Origin: Amorphoplanes friuliensis DSM 7358
Lineage (GTDB): Bacteria; Actinomycetota; Actinomycetes; Mycobacteriales; Micromonosporaceae
Direction of reading: 5' to 3'
Length of the DNA: 64,000 bases
NCBI RefSeq assembly: GCF_000494755.1
Contig: NC_022657.1
Span: 4,688,001-4,752,000, forward strand
This document shows positions 16,798-26,201 of the stretch, piece after piece (the first letter of the stretch is position 1; every line of letters begins with the position of its first letter). The notes beneath the pieces are model-generated. The model searched no databases. It was not told the origin of the DNA and was given only the letters and a program-made list of their open reading frames with translations. Both the position numbers and the translations under genes were made by a program.

Positions 16798-17820
16798 ATG
16801 GCGATGAAAGCGCTTTCAAAGACGAAGGCCGCGACGATCTACCAGGTCGCGCAGCGTGCCGGCGTGTCCATCGCCACGGTCTCGCGAGCCCTGCGCGACT
16901 CCGAACTGGTCACCGAGGAGACCCGCGCGCGGGTCCACGCCGCGGCCGCGGAGCTCAACTTCACCCCCAATCGGCTGGGCCGGTCACTGGCCGAGGGACG
17001 GCACGCCGCCAACGGCATCGTCTTCCCCGACCTCGTCGGCCCGTACTACGCCGAGGTGGTCCTCGGGTACGAGGCCGCGGCCGCCGGCTTCGGCAGCAGC
17101 GTGCTGATCCTGGCGACCCACGGGCGGGCCGACGCGGCCGCCGCGGTGCAGGAGCTCGCCGGGCGCGTCGACGGGCTCGCCATCATGGGCCAGACCGTCG
17201 GCGACGACGTCGTCGAGCGCATCGCCGCCACCGGGCTGCCGCTGGTGCTGCTCGCCCGTGACCCGGTCAAGGACGTCGACACCATCCGTACGCGCAACGA
17301 GCGCACTGCGCAGGCTCTCGCCGCGCACCTGCTCGGCCACGGGCACCGCACGTTTGCGTTCCTCGGCGACCCCGGCGGTGCCCCCGACGTCGCCGGCCGG
17401 TACGCGGGGATAGCCGCACGGTTGCGCGCCCAGCTCGTACCGTGTGATCTCGATCTTGAATCGGGGCAGGCCGCGGCGCGGGAGCTGCTGCGGGACCCGC
17501 CGGACGCGATCGTCTGTGCCAACGACGAGGTGGCGCTCGGGGTGCACCTCGCCGCCGAGGCAGCCGGTCTGCGCGTGCCGGACGACGTCGCCGTCACGGG
17601 CTGGGACGACCTGCTCGCGGCGCGGTTCGCGCACCTCACCACCGTCAGTCAGCCGATGCGCGAGCTGGGCGCCACCGCGGCGCGCTGGCTCGACCACCGC
17701 ATCACCGAACGCACCACGGACCCCGCCGGGCGTGCCACCGCGGCCCGCCGCCGGGTCCTTCCCACCGAGCTCGTCGTCAGGCGCAGCTGCGGACATCACC
17801 CCCCGGAGGTTCGGACATGA
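16798..17820 (+). CDS. LacI-family repressor of a sugar ABC operon
   Basis: Regulator of 340 residues: N-terminal HTH IYQVAQRAGVSIATVSRALR with the hinge NRLGRSLAEGR, then a periplasmic-binding-protein-like sugar domain ending in the typical VTGWDDLLAARFAHLTTVSQP region. It is the first gene of a probable six-gene operon; its stop overlaps the solute-binding protein start by 4 bp. Codons 3-7 contain a perfect 14-bp LacI-type palindrome, so the repressor probably shuts off its own transcript from within its coding start. Confidence 0.93.
   Translation: MAMKALSKTKAATIYQVAQRAGVSIATVSRALRDSELVTEETRARVHAAAAELNFTPNRLGRSLAEGRHAANGIVFPDLVGPYYAEVVLGYEAAAAGFGSSVLILATHGRADAAAAVQELAGRVDGLAIMGQTVGDDVVERIAATGLPLVLLARDPVKDVDTIRTRNERTAQALAAHLLGHGHRTFAFLGDPGGAPDVAGRYAGIAARLRAQLVPCDLDLESGQAAARELLRDPPDAIVCANDEVALGVHLAAEAAGLRVPDDVAVTGWDDLLAARFAHLTTVSQPMRELGATAARWLDHRITERTTDPAGRATAARRRVLPTELVVRRSCGHHPPEVRT
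16805..16818. promoter_or_regulatory. LacI-family operator inside the lacI-like start region
   Basis: TGAAAGCGCTTTCA is a perfect palindrome with the central CG of LacI/GalR-family operators. It lies 7-20 bp into the regulator's own coding sequence. If transcription begins near the ATG (short or no leader), binding here would block the polymerase for the whole operon. Confidence 0.7.
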
Positions 17821-19085
17821 GAAGACACCGGAGAATCGCGACAGCTGTCGTGGTCGCCGCGGCGATGACTCTCGCCGCCGGCTGCGGCCGCGACTCGGGC
17901 GGCAGCCAGGACACCGCCAAGGCCGTCAGCGACGGCAAGGCCACGGGCGAGATCACCGTCTGGGCCATGGGCACCGAGGGCGAGAAGCTCGCCGACTTCG
18001 CGAAGGACTTCACGGCGGAGAACCCCGACGCCAAGGTCACGGTCACGGCGATCCCGTGGGACGCGGCGCACCAGAAGATCGCGGGGGCGATCGCGGCGAA
18101 GCAGACCCCGGACGTGTCGATGATCGGCACCACGTTCCAGGGTGAGTTCGCCAAGACGGGTGCGCTGGACCCGACCCCGACCGACCTGTTCGCCAAGGAC
18201 AGCTACTTCCCCGGCGCGTGGGACTCCACGGTGGTCGACGGGACCGCGTACGGCGTGCCCTGGTACGTCGAGACGCGCGGCATCTACTACCGCAAGGACC
18301 TGGCCGCGAAGGCCGGCATCACCGCGCCGCCGAAGACGTGGGACGACCTCAAGACGATGGCCAAGGCGATGCAGGACAAGGCCGGGGTGAAGTACGGCAT
18401 GAACCTGCAGCCCGGCAAGACCGGCAGCTGGCAGTCCGTGATGCCGTTCGCCTGGTCGAACGGCGCCGAGATCACCTCCGGTGACAAGTTCAGCTTCGAC
18501 ACCCCGGAGATGACCGAGGCGCTGCAGTACTACCAGTCGTTCTTCACCGAGAAGCTGGCGCCGACGAACCTGCCCGAGGGTCAGCTCGAGCCGGACTTCG
18601 TCGCCGGGCGCATCGGGGCGTTCATGTCCGGGCCGTGGCACGTCGGCATCCTCAACGAGCAGGGCGGCGCCGGTTTTGCCGACAAGTTCGCGGTGGCACC
18701 GATGCCGGTGAAGAAGACCGGCACGTCGTTCATCGGCGGGAGCAACATCGCGGTCTTCAAGGACGCCAAGAACCGCGACAGTGCCTGGAAGTTCCTGCAG
18801 TGGCTGAGCAAGCCCGACGTGCAGGTCAAGTGGTACAAGGCGGTCACCGACCTGCCGGCCGTGCAGTCCGCGTGGACCGACCCGGCGCTGACCGGCGACG
18901 CCAACCTCAAGGTCTTCGGTGAGCAGCTCAAGGACGCCAAGGCACCCCCGGCCATCCCGACGTGGGAGCAGGTCTCGGCGGCTTTCGACACCGAGGTGGA
19001 GAAGCTGGCCATCGGCGGCCAGGACGCCGCTGCGACCGCGAAGAACATCGAGACGAAGGCTTCCAGCATCGGGACCGGGAGCTGA
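17817..19085 (+). CDS. Sugar ABC transporter solute-binding lipoprotein
   Basis: Family-1 extracellular solute-binding protein of 422 residues. A basic N-terminus, hydrophobic core and lipobox LAAGC (Cys about 22) mark it as a lipoprotein anchored outside the membrane. The mature part starts with a Gly/Ser/Asp-rich linker and then GEITVWAMGTEGEKL, and includes the hinge region YGVPWYVETRGIYYRKDL. It overlaps the LacI gene by 4 bp and precedes two permease genes; the ATPase is not in the operon, as usual for MsiK-energised actinobacterial importers. Confidence 0.93.
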   Translation: MRRHRRIATAVVVAAAMTLAAGCGRDSGGSQDTAKAVSDGKATGEITVWAMGTEGEKLADFAKDFTAENPDAKVTVTAIPWDAAHQKIAGAIAAKQTPDVSMIGTTFQGEFAKTGALDPTPTDLFAKDSYFPGAWDSTVVDGTAYGVPWYVETRGIYYRKDLAAKAGITAPPKTWDDLKTMAKAMQDKAGVKYGMNLQPGKTGSWQSVMPFAWSNGAEITSGDKFSFDTPEMTEALQYYQSFFTEKLAPTNLPEGQLEPDFVAGRIGAFMSGPWHVGILNEQGGAGFADKFAVAPMPVKKTGTSFIGGSNIAVFKDAKNRDSAWKFLQWLSKPDVQVKWYKAVTDLPAVQSAWTDPALTGDANLKVFGEQLKDAKAPPAIPTWEQVSAAFDTEVEKLAIGGQDAAATAKNIETKASSIGTGS

Positions 19086-19086
19086 C

Positions 19087-20031
19087 ATGACCGCGGTCCA
19101 GGAGAAGGCGGCCGGGGAGGTCCCGCTGCGGGACACCCCGGCGCCGGACCGGCGGCGGTGGCGCCGGGCGGTGACCGGCTGGGCGTTCGCCGCGCCGTTC
19201 ACCGTCCTGTTCGTGGTGTTCTCCGCGCTGCCGGTCGTCGCCGCGCTGGTGCTGAGCCTGACCGACCTTCGCTCCACCGACCTGCGCAACCCGTTCGCGG
19301 TGAACTTCGTCGGCTTCGACAACTACACGAAGCTGTTCTCCGACGAGCTGTTCCTCAAGTCCGCCGGCAACACACTGATCTTCGTACTGGTCGGTGTGCC
19401 GCTGACCATGGTGATCGCGCTGGCCGCGGCCACCGGGCTCAACTCCGGGCTGCTGCGGTTCAAGGCGCTGTTCCGGGTCGGTTTCTACCTGCCCGCGGTG
19501 ACCAGCATCGTGGCGATCGCGGTGATCTGGCGCTTCCTGCTCGACCCCGAGGCCGGCCTGCTCAACAACCTGCTGTCCCTGATCGGGATCGACGGGCCGA
19601 ACTGGCTCGGCGACAGCTCGACCGCACTGCCGTCCCTGATCGCCATGTCCGCGTGGCGCAACTTCGGCTTCCTCATGGTGATCTTCCTGGCCGGGCTGCA
19701 GGGCATCCCCGGCGACCTCTACGAGGCGGCGACCATCGACGGCGCTGGCCGCTGGCAGCAGTTCCGCAGCATCACGCTGCCGCTGCTGCGCCCGACCCTG
19801 CTCTTCGGCGCGGTCGTCACCGGCATCGGCTACCTGCAGCTGTTCGAGGAGCCGTTCGTGATGACCCAGGGCGGCCCGCTCAACTCGACGCTGTCGGTGA
19901 GCTACCACATCTACAACCAGTTCGGTTTCGGCAACTACGGCTACGCGGCCGCGGCGAGCTACGTGCTCTTCGTCGCGATCGTCGGGTTGTCCGTGCTGCA
20001 GTTCCGGCTGCTCGGCTCGCGGGAGGACTGA
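19087..20031 (+). CDS. Sugar ABC transporter permease (MalF/UgpA type)
   Basis: Six-helix inner-membrane permease of 314 residues with the EAA loop DLYEAATIDGAGRWQQFRSI near residue 220, which contacts the ATPase. The ATG at 19087 follows the binding protein stop by one base and gives a short cytosolic tail before the first helix. Forms a heterodimer with the next gene product. Confidence 0.93.
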   Translation: MTAVQEKAAGEVPLRDTPAPDRRRWRRAVTGWAFAAPFTVLFVVFSALPVVAALVLSLTDLRSTDLRNPFAVNFVGFDNYTKLFSDELFLKSAGNTLIFVLVGVPLTMVIALAAATGLNSGLLRFKALFRVGFYLPAVTSIVAIAVIWRFLLDPEAGLLNNLLSLIGIDGPNWLGDSSTALPSLIAMSAWRNFGFLMVIFLAGLQGIPGDLYEAATIDGAGRWQQFRSITLPLLRPTLLFGAVVTGIGYLQLFEEPFVMTQGGPLNSTLSVSYHIYNQFGFGNYGYAAAASYVLFVAIVGLSVLQFRLLGSRED

Positions 20032-20034
20032 CCC

Positions 20035-20889
20035 ATGACCACCGCATCCCTGGGCACCACCACCCGCAGCAAGGACGGGGTCGCCAAAATCATCCTGTAC
20101 GCGGTGCTGGTCCTCGGTCTGCTCGTGGTCGTCGGCCCCTTCCTGTGGATGGTGCTGTCGTCGTTCAAGCCCGAGGCCGACATCCGTTCCGTACCCCCGA
20201 CGTGGTGGCCGGAGACGTTCACCCTCGGCAACTACCGGGACCTGTTCGCCCGGCTGGACTTCCCGCAGTACTTCTTCAACTCCGCGCTGGTGGCCGCCCT
20301 GGTCACCGCGGGGAACCTGCTGTTCTGCTCGATGCTGGGCTATGCCTTGGCCAAGCTGAGCTTCCCCGGCCGCAAGACGCTGTTCCTGCTGGTGCTGGGC
20401 ATGTTGATGGTGCCGGGCATGGCGACCTTCGTGCCGCAGTTCGTGCTGGTCAGCAACCTGGGCATGGCCAACTCGTACGCCGGGCTGATCCTGCCGTTCC
20501 TGGCCGGGCCGTTCGGGGTCTTCCTGATGCGGCAGTTCCTGCAGTCGATCCCGGACGACCTGATCGAGGCGGCCCGGGTCGACGGCGCCGGCGAGTGGCG
20601 CATCTTCTTCCGGATCGTGCTGCCGCTGTGCAAGCCGGCGCTGGCCACGCTGGGCATCCTCACGTTCCTGTCCAGCTGGAACAACTTCCTCTGGCCGCTG
20701 GTCGTGGCCACCACCGAGGACAAGTACACGCTGCCCGTGGCGCTGGCGCTCTACAGCGTCGGGCAGAACCAGACCTTCTACGGGCTGCTGCTCGCCGGCG
20801 CGGTTGTCGTCGTGGTGCCCGTCCTCATCGTGTTCCTGGTCCTGCAGCGGCACTTCCTGCGCGGGATCGCGACCACCGGACTCAAGTAA
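20035..20889 (+). CDS. Sugar ABC transporter permease (MalG/UgpE type)
   Basis: Permease of 284 residues with six predicted helices and the EAA loop IEAARVDGAGEWRIFFRIVL. It starts 3 bp after the first permease and is followed after 9 bp by the secreted glycoside-hydrolase-like gene, so it is in the same transcript. Confidence 0.93.
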   Translation: MTTASLGTTTRSKDGVAKIILYAVLVLGLLVVVGPFLWMVLSSFKPEADIRSVPPTWWPETFTLGNYRDLFARLDFPQYFFNSALVAALVTAGNLLFCSMLGYALAKLSFPGRKTLFLLVLGMLMVPGMATFVPQFVLVSNLGMANSYAGLILPFLAGPFGVFLMRQFLQSIPDDLIEAARVDGAGEWRIFFRIVLPLCKPALATLGILTFLSSWNNFLWPLVVATTEDKYTLPVALALYSVGQNQTFYGLLLAGAVVVVVPVLIVFLVLQRHFLRGIATTGLK

Positions 20890-20898
20890 GGAGCCCCT

Positions 20899-22413
20899 GT
20901 GAGACGTCTGCTCGTACCCCTGGTTGCTCTGGTGTTGATCGGTTCTTCCAGCACCGCCGTGTCCGCGGCCTCGCCCCTGCAGCAGTACGCGAAGGACACG
21001 TGGCGCTCGATGGTCGCGATGACCGACCCGGGCACCGGCCTGGTGGCCGACAACATCGAGGGTGACCTCAGCAAGCCGTCGACCTACACGTCGCCGACGA
21101 ACATCGGTGGTTACCTGTGGTCGGCCGTCGTGGCCCGTGACCTGGGCATCATCTCGAAGTCCGAGGCCCGCCGCCGGGTGTCGCAGACCCTGGACACCCT
21201 GGCCGGCCTGAAACACCACACGCCGTCGGGCATGTACTACAACTGGTACGACCCGCGGGACGCATCCGTGGTCACCACGTGGCCCGAGGACGGCAGCGTC
21301 GTGACACCGTTCCTGTCCAGCGTCGACAACGGCTGGCTCGCCGCTGCGCTGCGCGTCGTCGAGGGTGCGCTGCCCGAGCTGCGGGGCAAGGCCGACAAGA
21401 TCCTGAAACCGATGAACTTCGGCTTCTACTACAACCCCGCCGCGACCACCCCCATCGGTACGCGAGGACTGCTCCGCGGCGGCTTCTGGGACACGCAGCC
21501 GCCGGGGTGTTCGGTCGAGCAGAACGGCGTCTGGTTCACCTGCAACCACTACGACATCACCGTGACCGAGCCGCGGATCGCCACCTACCTCGGCATCGGG
21601 GCCGGACAGATCCCGGCGACGGCGTACTACGACACGATGCGGACGCTGCCGAACAACTGCGATTACAGCTGGCAGGAGATGCAGCCGCTCGGCTTCGACA
21701 CCACGCACCTGGGTGTGGACGTCTACGAGGGCTCGTACCGGTACCGCGGCATCACCTTCGTGCCGAGCTGGGGCGGGGACATGTTCGAGGCGTTGATGCC
21801 GGACCTGTTCGTACCCGAGGCGAAGTGGGGGCCGCGCAGCTGGGGGCGTAACCACCCGGCGACCGTCGCCGCGCAGATCGAGCACGGGCTCAACGACGCG
21901 AAGTACGGGTACTGGGGCTTCTCCCCCGCGTCGAACCCGGCCGGCGGGTACGCGGCCTGGGGTGTCGACGCGATGGGCATGGACACCAATGGGTACCCGT
22001 CGGACGTCGAGGGCGGCACGTACGACGCCGGCTTCGGGGACTGCCGCCCGGCCGGTGCACCCGCGGTCTACGGCGACGGTGTGGTCACCCCGCACGCGGC
22101 GTTCCTGGCGCTGCCGTACGCGAAGGGCCCGGTCCTGGCGAACCTGGCCAAGCTGCGCCGCAACCTCGACGCGTACGGGCCGGGTGGGTTCTACGACGCG
22201 ATCGCGGTCGGCAGCGGTCAGGTCGCCAAGCGCTACCTGTCCCTGGACCAGGCGATGATCATGGGTGCGATCGGCAACAACCTCGCCCACGACGTGCTGC
22301 GGCGCTCGTTCGTGACGCCGCGCTTCGAGCAGGCCGTGCGTCCGCTGCTGGCCCGGGAGACGTTCAACGTACCCGCCCGCCAGAACCTGCCCCAGCTGCG
22401 AGAGGTGCGCTGA
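20899..22413 (+). CDS. Secreted glycoamylase-like protein (GH144-type)
   Basis: Protein of 504 residues with a signal peptide ending near AVSA-AS. The mature chain resembles the glycoamylase-like domain (PF10091) found in GH144 endo-beta-1,2-glucanases and cyclic glucan synthases: the N-terminal part reads DPGTGLVADNI and TSPTNIGGYLWS, and the C-terminal part SWGGDMFEALMPDLFVPE, YGYWGFSPA and YLSLDQAMIMGAI. This suggests cleavage of an extracellular beta-glucan, possibly beta-1,2-linked, whose products are imported by the upstream ABC proteins. Linkage specificity is inferred from family resemblance only. Confidence 0.75.
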   Translation: MRRLLVPLVALVLIGSSSTAVSAASPLQQYAKDTWRSMVAMTDPGTGLVADNIEGDLSKPSTYTSPTNIGGYLWSAVVARDLGIISKSEARRRVSQTLDTLAGLKHHTPSGMYYNWYDPRDASVVTTWPEDGSVVTPFLSSVDNGWLAAALRVVEGALPELRGKADKILKPMNFGFYYNPAATTPIGTRGLLRGGFWDTQPPGCSVEQNGVWFTCNHYDITVTEPRIATYLGIGAGQIPATAYYDTMRTLPNNCDYSWQEMQPLGFDTTHLGVDVYEGSYRYRGITFVPSWGGDMFEALMPDLFVPEAKWGPRSWGRNHPATVAAQIEHGLNDAKYGYWGFSPASNPAGGYAAWGVDAMGMDTNGYPSDVEGGTYDAGFGDCRPAGAPAVYGDGVVTPHAAFLALPYAKGPVLANLAKLRRNLDAYGPGGFYDAIAVGSGQVAKRYLSLDQAMIMGAIGNNLAHDVLRRSFVTPRFEQAVRPLLARETFNVPARQNLPQLREVR

Positions 22414-24212
22414 TGACGGTCGAGGACACCGCACGCTCCAACTGGGCACAGCTGATGGGTGCCGGTGGCGCCCAGGACCGTGAGCCGGGTGAGACCGTCG
22501 AGGCCGGCCTCGACGCACCGGCCGGGCTGACCGCGGTCGCCGGACGCGGCCACATCACCCTGGACTGGCCGCCGGTTGACCGGGCCATCGGCTACGCCGT
22601 GCACCGCGCGGACTCGCCCGACGGGCCGTTCACGGTGGTCGACCACGGCGGCGGCGACGTCCTGGCCGTCCCCCACGGCCCGTACGCCGACACGACCGTC
22701 GAGGCCGGACGCACCTACTGGTACGCGGTCGCGGCGCTGGAGACGGTCACCGCGATCGGCCCGCTGTCACGCCCGGTCCGCGTCGAGGCGTCCGGTGGTG
22801 ACGCCCAGGTGACCGTCACGGTCGACGCGCTCGGCGACGACGGGCCGCTGCACCACGTGTGGCGGCCGATGGTCGGCGCCGAGCACCTGAGCCACGCGCT
22901 CAGCACCGACCGGACCGGTGGCCGCGAGATCGGCGCGGACGTGCGGGAGGCGCTGCGCCGGGTCCACGACGAGCTGGGTGTCGAGTCGGTCCGCGCACAC
23001 GCCATCCTCGGCGACGACCTGGGCGTCTACCGGGAGGTCGACGGCGAGCCCGTCCACGACTTCAGCGGCATCGACCGGGTCTTCACCACGGTGCTCGCGC
23101 TGGGCCTGACACCGGTCGTGGAGCTGGGGTTCATGCCCCGTGACCTCGCCCGGGACCCGGAACGCACCGTCTTCGCGTACCGGGGGATCATCTCTCCGCC
23201 GAAGGACTGGGACCGCTGGGCCGCGCTGATCCGGGCCCTGACCACCCACCTGCTCGAGCGGTACGACTGCCACGACTGGGCCTTCGAGGTGTGGAACGAG
23301 CCCAACCTGTCGGTCTTCTGGTCCGGGACACCCGCGGAGTACTGGCAGCTCTACGAGGTCACCGCCCGCGCGATCAAGGACGTGGACCCGCGGATCCGGG
23401 TCGGCGGCCCGGCCACGGCCGCGGTCGGCTGGATCGATGATCAGGTACGCGCGGACGCCCCGGTCGACTTCCTCTCCACCCACGTGTACGGCACAGTGCC
23501 GCTCGACCTGCGCCCGCTCGCCGGCGGCCGGCCGCTGCTGTGGACCGAATGGGGTGTCACCGCGACCCACGGCAACCCGATCAACGACACGGTGTTCGCG
23601 GCGACGTTCCTGCTGCGCGGGATGCGGTCGGCGGCGGGACGCGTCGACGCCCTCGCCCCCTGGGTCGCCTCGGACCACTTCGAGGAGCTCGGCCGCCCGC
23701 AGCGGCTGCTGCACGGCGGTTTCGGGCTGCTCAGCGTCGGCAACCTGGCGAAGCCGAAGTTCTGGGCGCTGTCGCTGGCCCAGCGGCTCGGTGACACCCA
23801 GCTGCCCGTGACGGCGACCGGTGACGGCGCGGACAGCCTGGTGGAGACGTGGGCAGCACGACGGGACGACGGGACGGTCGGCGTACTGGTCTGGAACGGG
23901 ACCCTGGACCATTCCAAGGTCGGCGGCGACTCCGGCCTCGACCGTCAGGTCACGCTGCAGGTGGCCGGTCTGGCGGGACCGGCCACCCTGCGGCAGTGGC
24001 GCGTCGATGCGGACCACGGCGACCTGCGTTCGCGCTGGCAGCAGATCGGCGGCGACGCGGACTGGCCGGACGACGAGCAGTGGCGCGCGCTGGCCGCCGC
24101 TGATCGTCTGGACGAGGCGTCGCCGCCGCAGACCCTGCAGCCGGGCCAGGAGATCAGCCTCGCCCTGCCCAACCCGGGCATCGTCCTGCTGGAGCTCCAG
24201 CCTCAGGGGTGA
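22413..24212 (+). CDS. GH39-family glycoside hydrolase with N-terminal Fn3-like domain
   Basis: Enzyme of 599 residues without signal peptide. A fibronectin-III-like domain (about 30-125: LTAVAGRGHITLDWPP...YWYAVAAL) precedes a (beta/alpha)8 barrel of the GH39 type. The acid/base glutamate fits FEVWNEPNLSVFW and the nucleophile glutamate LLWTEWGV; a beta-sandwich follows. GH39 members include beta-xylosidases and related exo-glycosidases. It overlaps the preceding gene by one base (TGATG), so it is probably the last operon gene, hydrolysing imported oligosaccharides in the cytoplasm. Its end overlaps a convergent regulator by 10 bp. Confidence 0.87.
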   Translation: MTVEDTARSNWAQLMGAGGAQDREPGETVEAGLDAPAGLTAVAGRGHITLDWPPVDRAIGYAVHRADSPDGPFTVVDHGGGDVLAVPHGPYADTTVEAGRTYWYAVAALETVTAIGPLSRPVRVEASGGDAQVTVTVDALGDDGPLHHVWRPMVGAEHLSHALSTDRTGGREIGADVREALRRVHDELGVESVRAHAILGDDLGVYREVDGEPVHDFSGIDRVFTTVLALGLTPVVELGFMPRDLARDPERTVFAYRGIISPPKDWDRWAALIRALTTHLLERYDCHDWAFEVWNEPNLSVFWSGTPAEYWQLYEVTARAIKDVDPRIRVGGPATAAVGWIDDQVRADAPVDFLSTHVYGTVPLDLRPLAGGRPLLWTEWGVTATHGNPINDTVFAATFLLRGMRSAAGRVDALAPWVASDHFEELGRPQRLLHGGFGLLSVGNLAKPKFWALSLAQRLGDTQLPVTATGDGADSLVETWAARRDDGTVGVLVWNGTLDHSKVGGDSGLDRQVTLQVAGLAGPATLRQWRVDADHGDLRSRWQQIGGDADWPDDEQWRALAAADRLDEASPPQTLQPGQEISLALPNPGIVLLELQPQG

Positions 24213-24871
24213 GCCCGGCGCGGGGTGACCAGGCCGGACTCGTAGGCGAAGATGACCAGCTGCGCGCGGTCGCGGGCGTGCAGCTTGGTCATCGCCCGGT
24301 TGACGTGGGTCTTCGCGGTCACCCGGCTGATCACCATGCGCGCGGCGATCTCGTCGTTGGACAGACCCTGCGCGGCCAGCGTGACCGCCTCCCGCTCGCG
24401 GGTCGTCAGCGCGGTCAGGACGGCGGTGGACGCGGGGTGCGGCGGCTGGGTGACGTACCGGTCGATCAGCTTGCGGGTGATGGTCGGCGCGAGCAGCGCG
24501 TCGCCACGGGCCGCGACCCGGACGGCGTGCAGGAAGTCGTCCGGCAGGATGTCCTTGACCAGGAACCCGGCCGCACCGGCCCGCAGAGCGTTGAAGACGT
24601 ACTCGTCCAGGCCGTAGTTGGTCAGGACGACCACGTGGACGCCGTCCAGTGCGGGGTCGCTCGCGATGCGCCGGGTCGCCTCGATGCCGTCGACCACGGG
24701 CATCCGCACGTCGACGAGGACCACGTCGGGCCGGTGCTGCCGGGCCAGCACCACGCCGGTGCCGCCGTCACCGGCCTCGGCCACGACCTCGATGTCGTTC
24801 TCCGCCTCGAGCAGGGCGCGGAAACCGCTGCGGATGAGCGGCTGGTCGTCGACGAGCAGGACACGGATCAC
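24203..24871 (-). CDS. NarL/FixJ-family response regulator
   Basis: Response regulator of 222 residues: receiver domain with VLLVDDQPLI, phospho-Asp in VVLVDVRMPV and Lys in FLVKDI; LuxR HTH with LTTREREAVTLAAQGLSNDEIAARMVIS. It is encoded 3' of its kinase with a 4-bp overlap. It resembles the pair at 3-1645 in type but is not an obvious recent duplicate. Confidence 0.92.
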   Translation of the reverse strand: MIRVLLVDDQPLIRSGFRALLEAENDIEVVAEAGDGGTGVVLARQHRPDVVLVDVRMPVVDGIEATRRIASDPALDGVHVVVLTNYGLDEYVFNALRAGAAGFLVKDILPDDFLHAVRVAARGDALLAPTITRKLIDRYVTQPPHPASTAVLTALTTREREAVTLAAQGLSNDEIAARMVISRVTAKTHVNRAMTKLHARDRAQLVIFAYESGLVTPRRAHP

Positions 24872-25989
24872 GAGGCGTCCCAGGGCAGCTCGGCGTGGAC
24901 GGTGAAGCCGCCTTCGGCGCGCGGCTCGGCGCGCAGCCGGCCACCGAGGGCGGTCACGCGTTCGCGCATGCCGAGCAGCCCGACCCCGGGCACCGGCGGG
25001 GTCCCCGCCGTGGCCACACCGTTGTCGTCGACCCGGACGTCGACCGTGCCGGGCCGGTAACCGATCCGGACCGAAGCGGTGGCGGCCGCCGCGTGCCGGG
25101 TGACGTTGGTCAGCGACTCCTGCACGATCCTGTACGCGGTGCGGTCCACCGCGGCGGGCACCTCGCCCGGGTGCCCCTCGACGGTCAGCGACGCGTCCAG
25201 GCCCGCCGACCGCGCGCGCCGCACCAGCTCCGGCACCTGATCGAGGCCGTGCAGCGGCGACCGGTCGTCACTGCGCAGGGTCTCCAGAGTGGCGCGCAGC
25301 TCCCGGGCGGCCTCACGACCGGCGTCCCGGATCACCAGCAGAGCCTCCGGGACCTCCTCGCCGCGTTTGTGAGCCACGTGGACGGCCGCCTCGGCCTGAA
25401 CTTTGATCACCGAGATCTGATGGGTGAGCGAGTCGTGCAGCTCCCGGGCGATGTGCAACCGTTCCTCGTCGGCGCGGAGCAGCGCACTCTGCTCGCGGGT
25501 GCGTTCGGCCACGTCGGCCCGGCGCTCGGCCTGCCGCAGCGCCTCACCCGCGGCGCCGGCGGCGATCAGCCAGGCCAGCTCGAGCACACCCCGGGCCTGC
25601 GCGAACGCCTCACCGGGGTCCTGGCGGCCCGCCGTCATCGCCGCGACGGGCAGAACGACGAGCAGGATCACGCTGATCACGACGGTGGTGGTGCGGTGCC
25701 CGGCGCGGACGGCGGCGTACACGGCGACCAGGTAGGCGATGGTCAGGACGGTGAACCCGGCGATCTCGTAGCCGACCGCGCACAGCCCGGTGACGACCAG
25801 CACGGCCACCGGGTGACGCCGGCGGGCGACCAGCGCGAGTCCGCCGGCGGCCAGCAGCACGAAGCCGGCCAGGTCGGTCACGGTCAGATCGGTGCCGGTC
25901 CCGGTCGGCGGGTGGTGCCCGGACCAGCCGGTGACGACCAGGAGCGCCGCCGTGCCCGCAGCGAGCATCCAGTCCCGTACGCGGCCCAT
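24868..25989 (-). CDS. Sensor histidine kinase, NarL/DesK type
   Basis: Kinase of 373 residues with about five predicted N-terminal membrane helices (residues 10-150), a HisKA_3 helix with IARELHDSLTHQISVIKVQ (phospho-His) and a HATPase_c domain with VDDNGVA and VGLLGMRERV. No periplasmic sensor domain is seen, so sensing within or near the membrane is likely. First gene of a two-gene operon with the regulator. Confidence 0.92.
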   Translation of the reverse strand: MGRVRDWMLAAGTAALLVVTGWSGHHPPTGTGTDLTVTDLAGFVLLAAGGLALVARRRHPVAVLVVTGLCAVGYEIAGFTVLTIAYLVAVYAAVRAGHRTTTVVISVILLVVLPVAAMTAGRQDPGEAFAQARGVLELAWLIAAGAAGEALRQAERRADVAERTREQSALLRADEERLHIARELHDSLTHQISVIKVQAEAAVHVAHKRGEEVPEALLVIRDAGREAARELRATLETLRSDDRSPLHGLDQVPELVRRARSAGLDASLTVEGHPGEVPAAVDRTAYRIVQESLTNVTRHAAAATASVRIGYRPGTVDVRVDDNGVATAGTPPVPGVGLLGMRERVTALGGRLRAEPRAEGGFTVHAELPWDAS

Positions 25990-26201
25990 GCGGGCACCCT
26001 AGCCGCACGGGCAGCGCGGCGAATCCCGTCGGCGCAGGGGATCCGGCTACCGCGATCACCGCAGCGGATCTCGCGGACTACCACGCCCGCAGCAGGCAGG
26101 ACCGCCATCGTGGCAGCGGAAAGTGCCGACGCCGGCACGATGCCCCGGCGCGGCCGCGAGGACAGGATCGAGTCCTCGACCGCGCTTCAAGGGGGAACAC
26201 C

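Noticed and set aside
18928..22518. Very long minus-strand frame (about 1200 codons)
   Set aside because: It covers several well-supported plus-strand transporter and hydrolase genes and has a low-complexity, His/Arg/Gly-rich translation typical of antisense frames.
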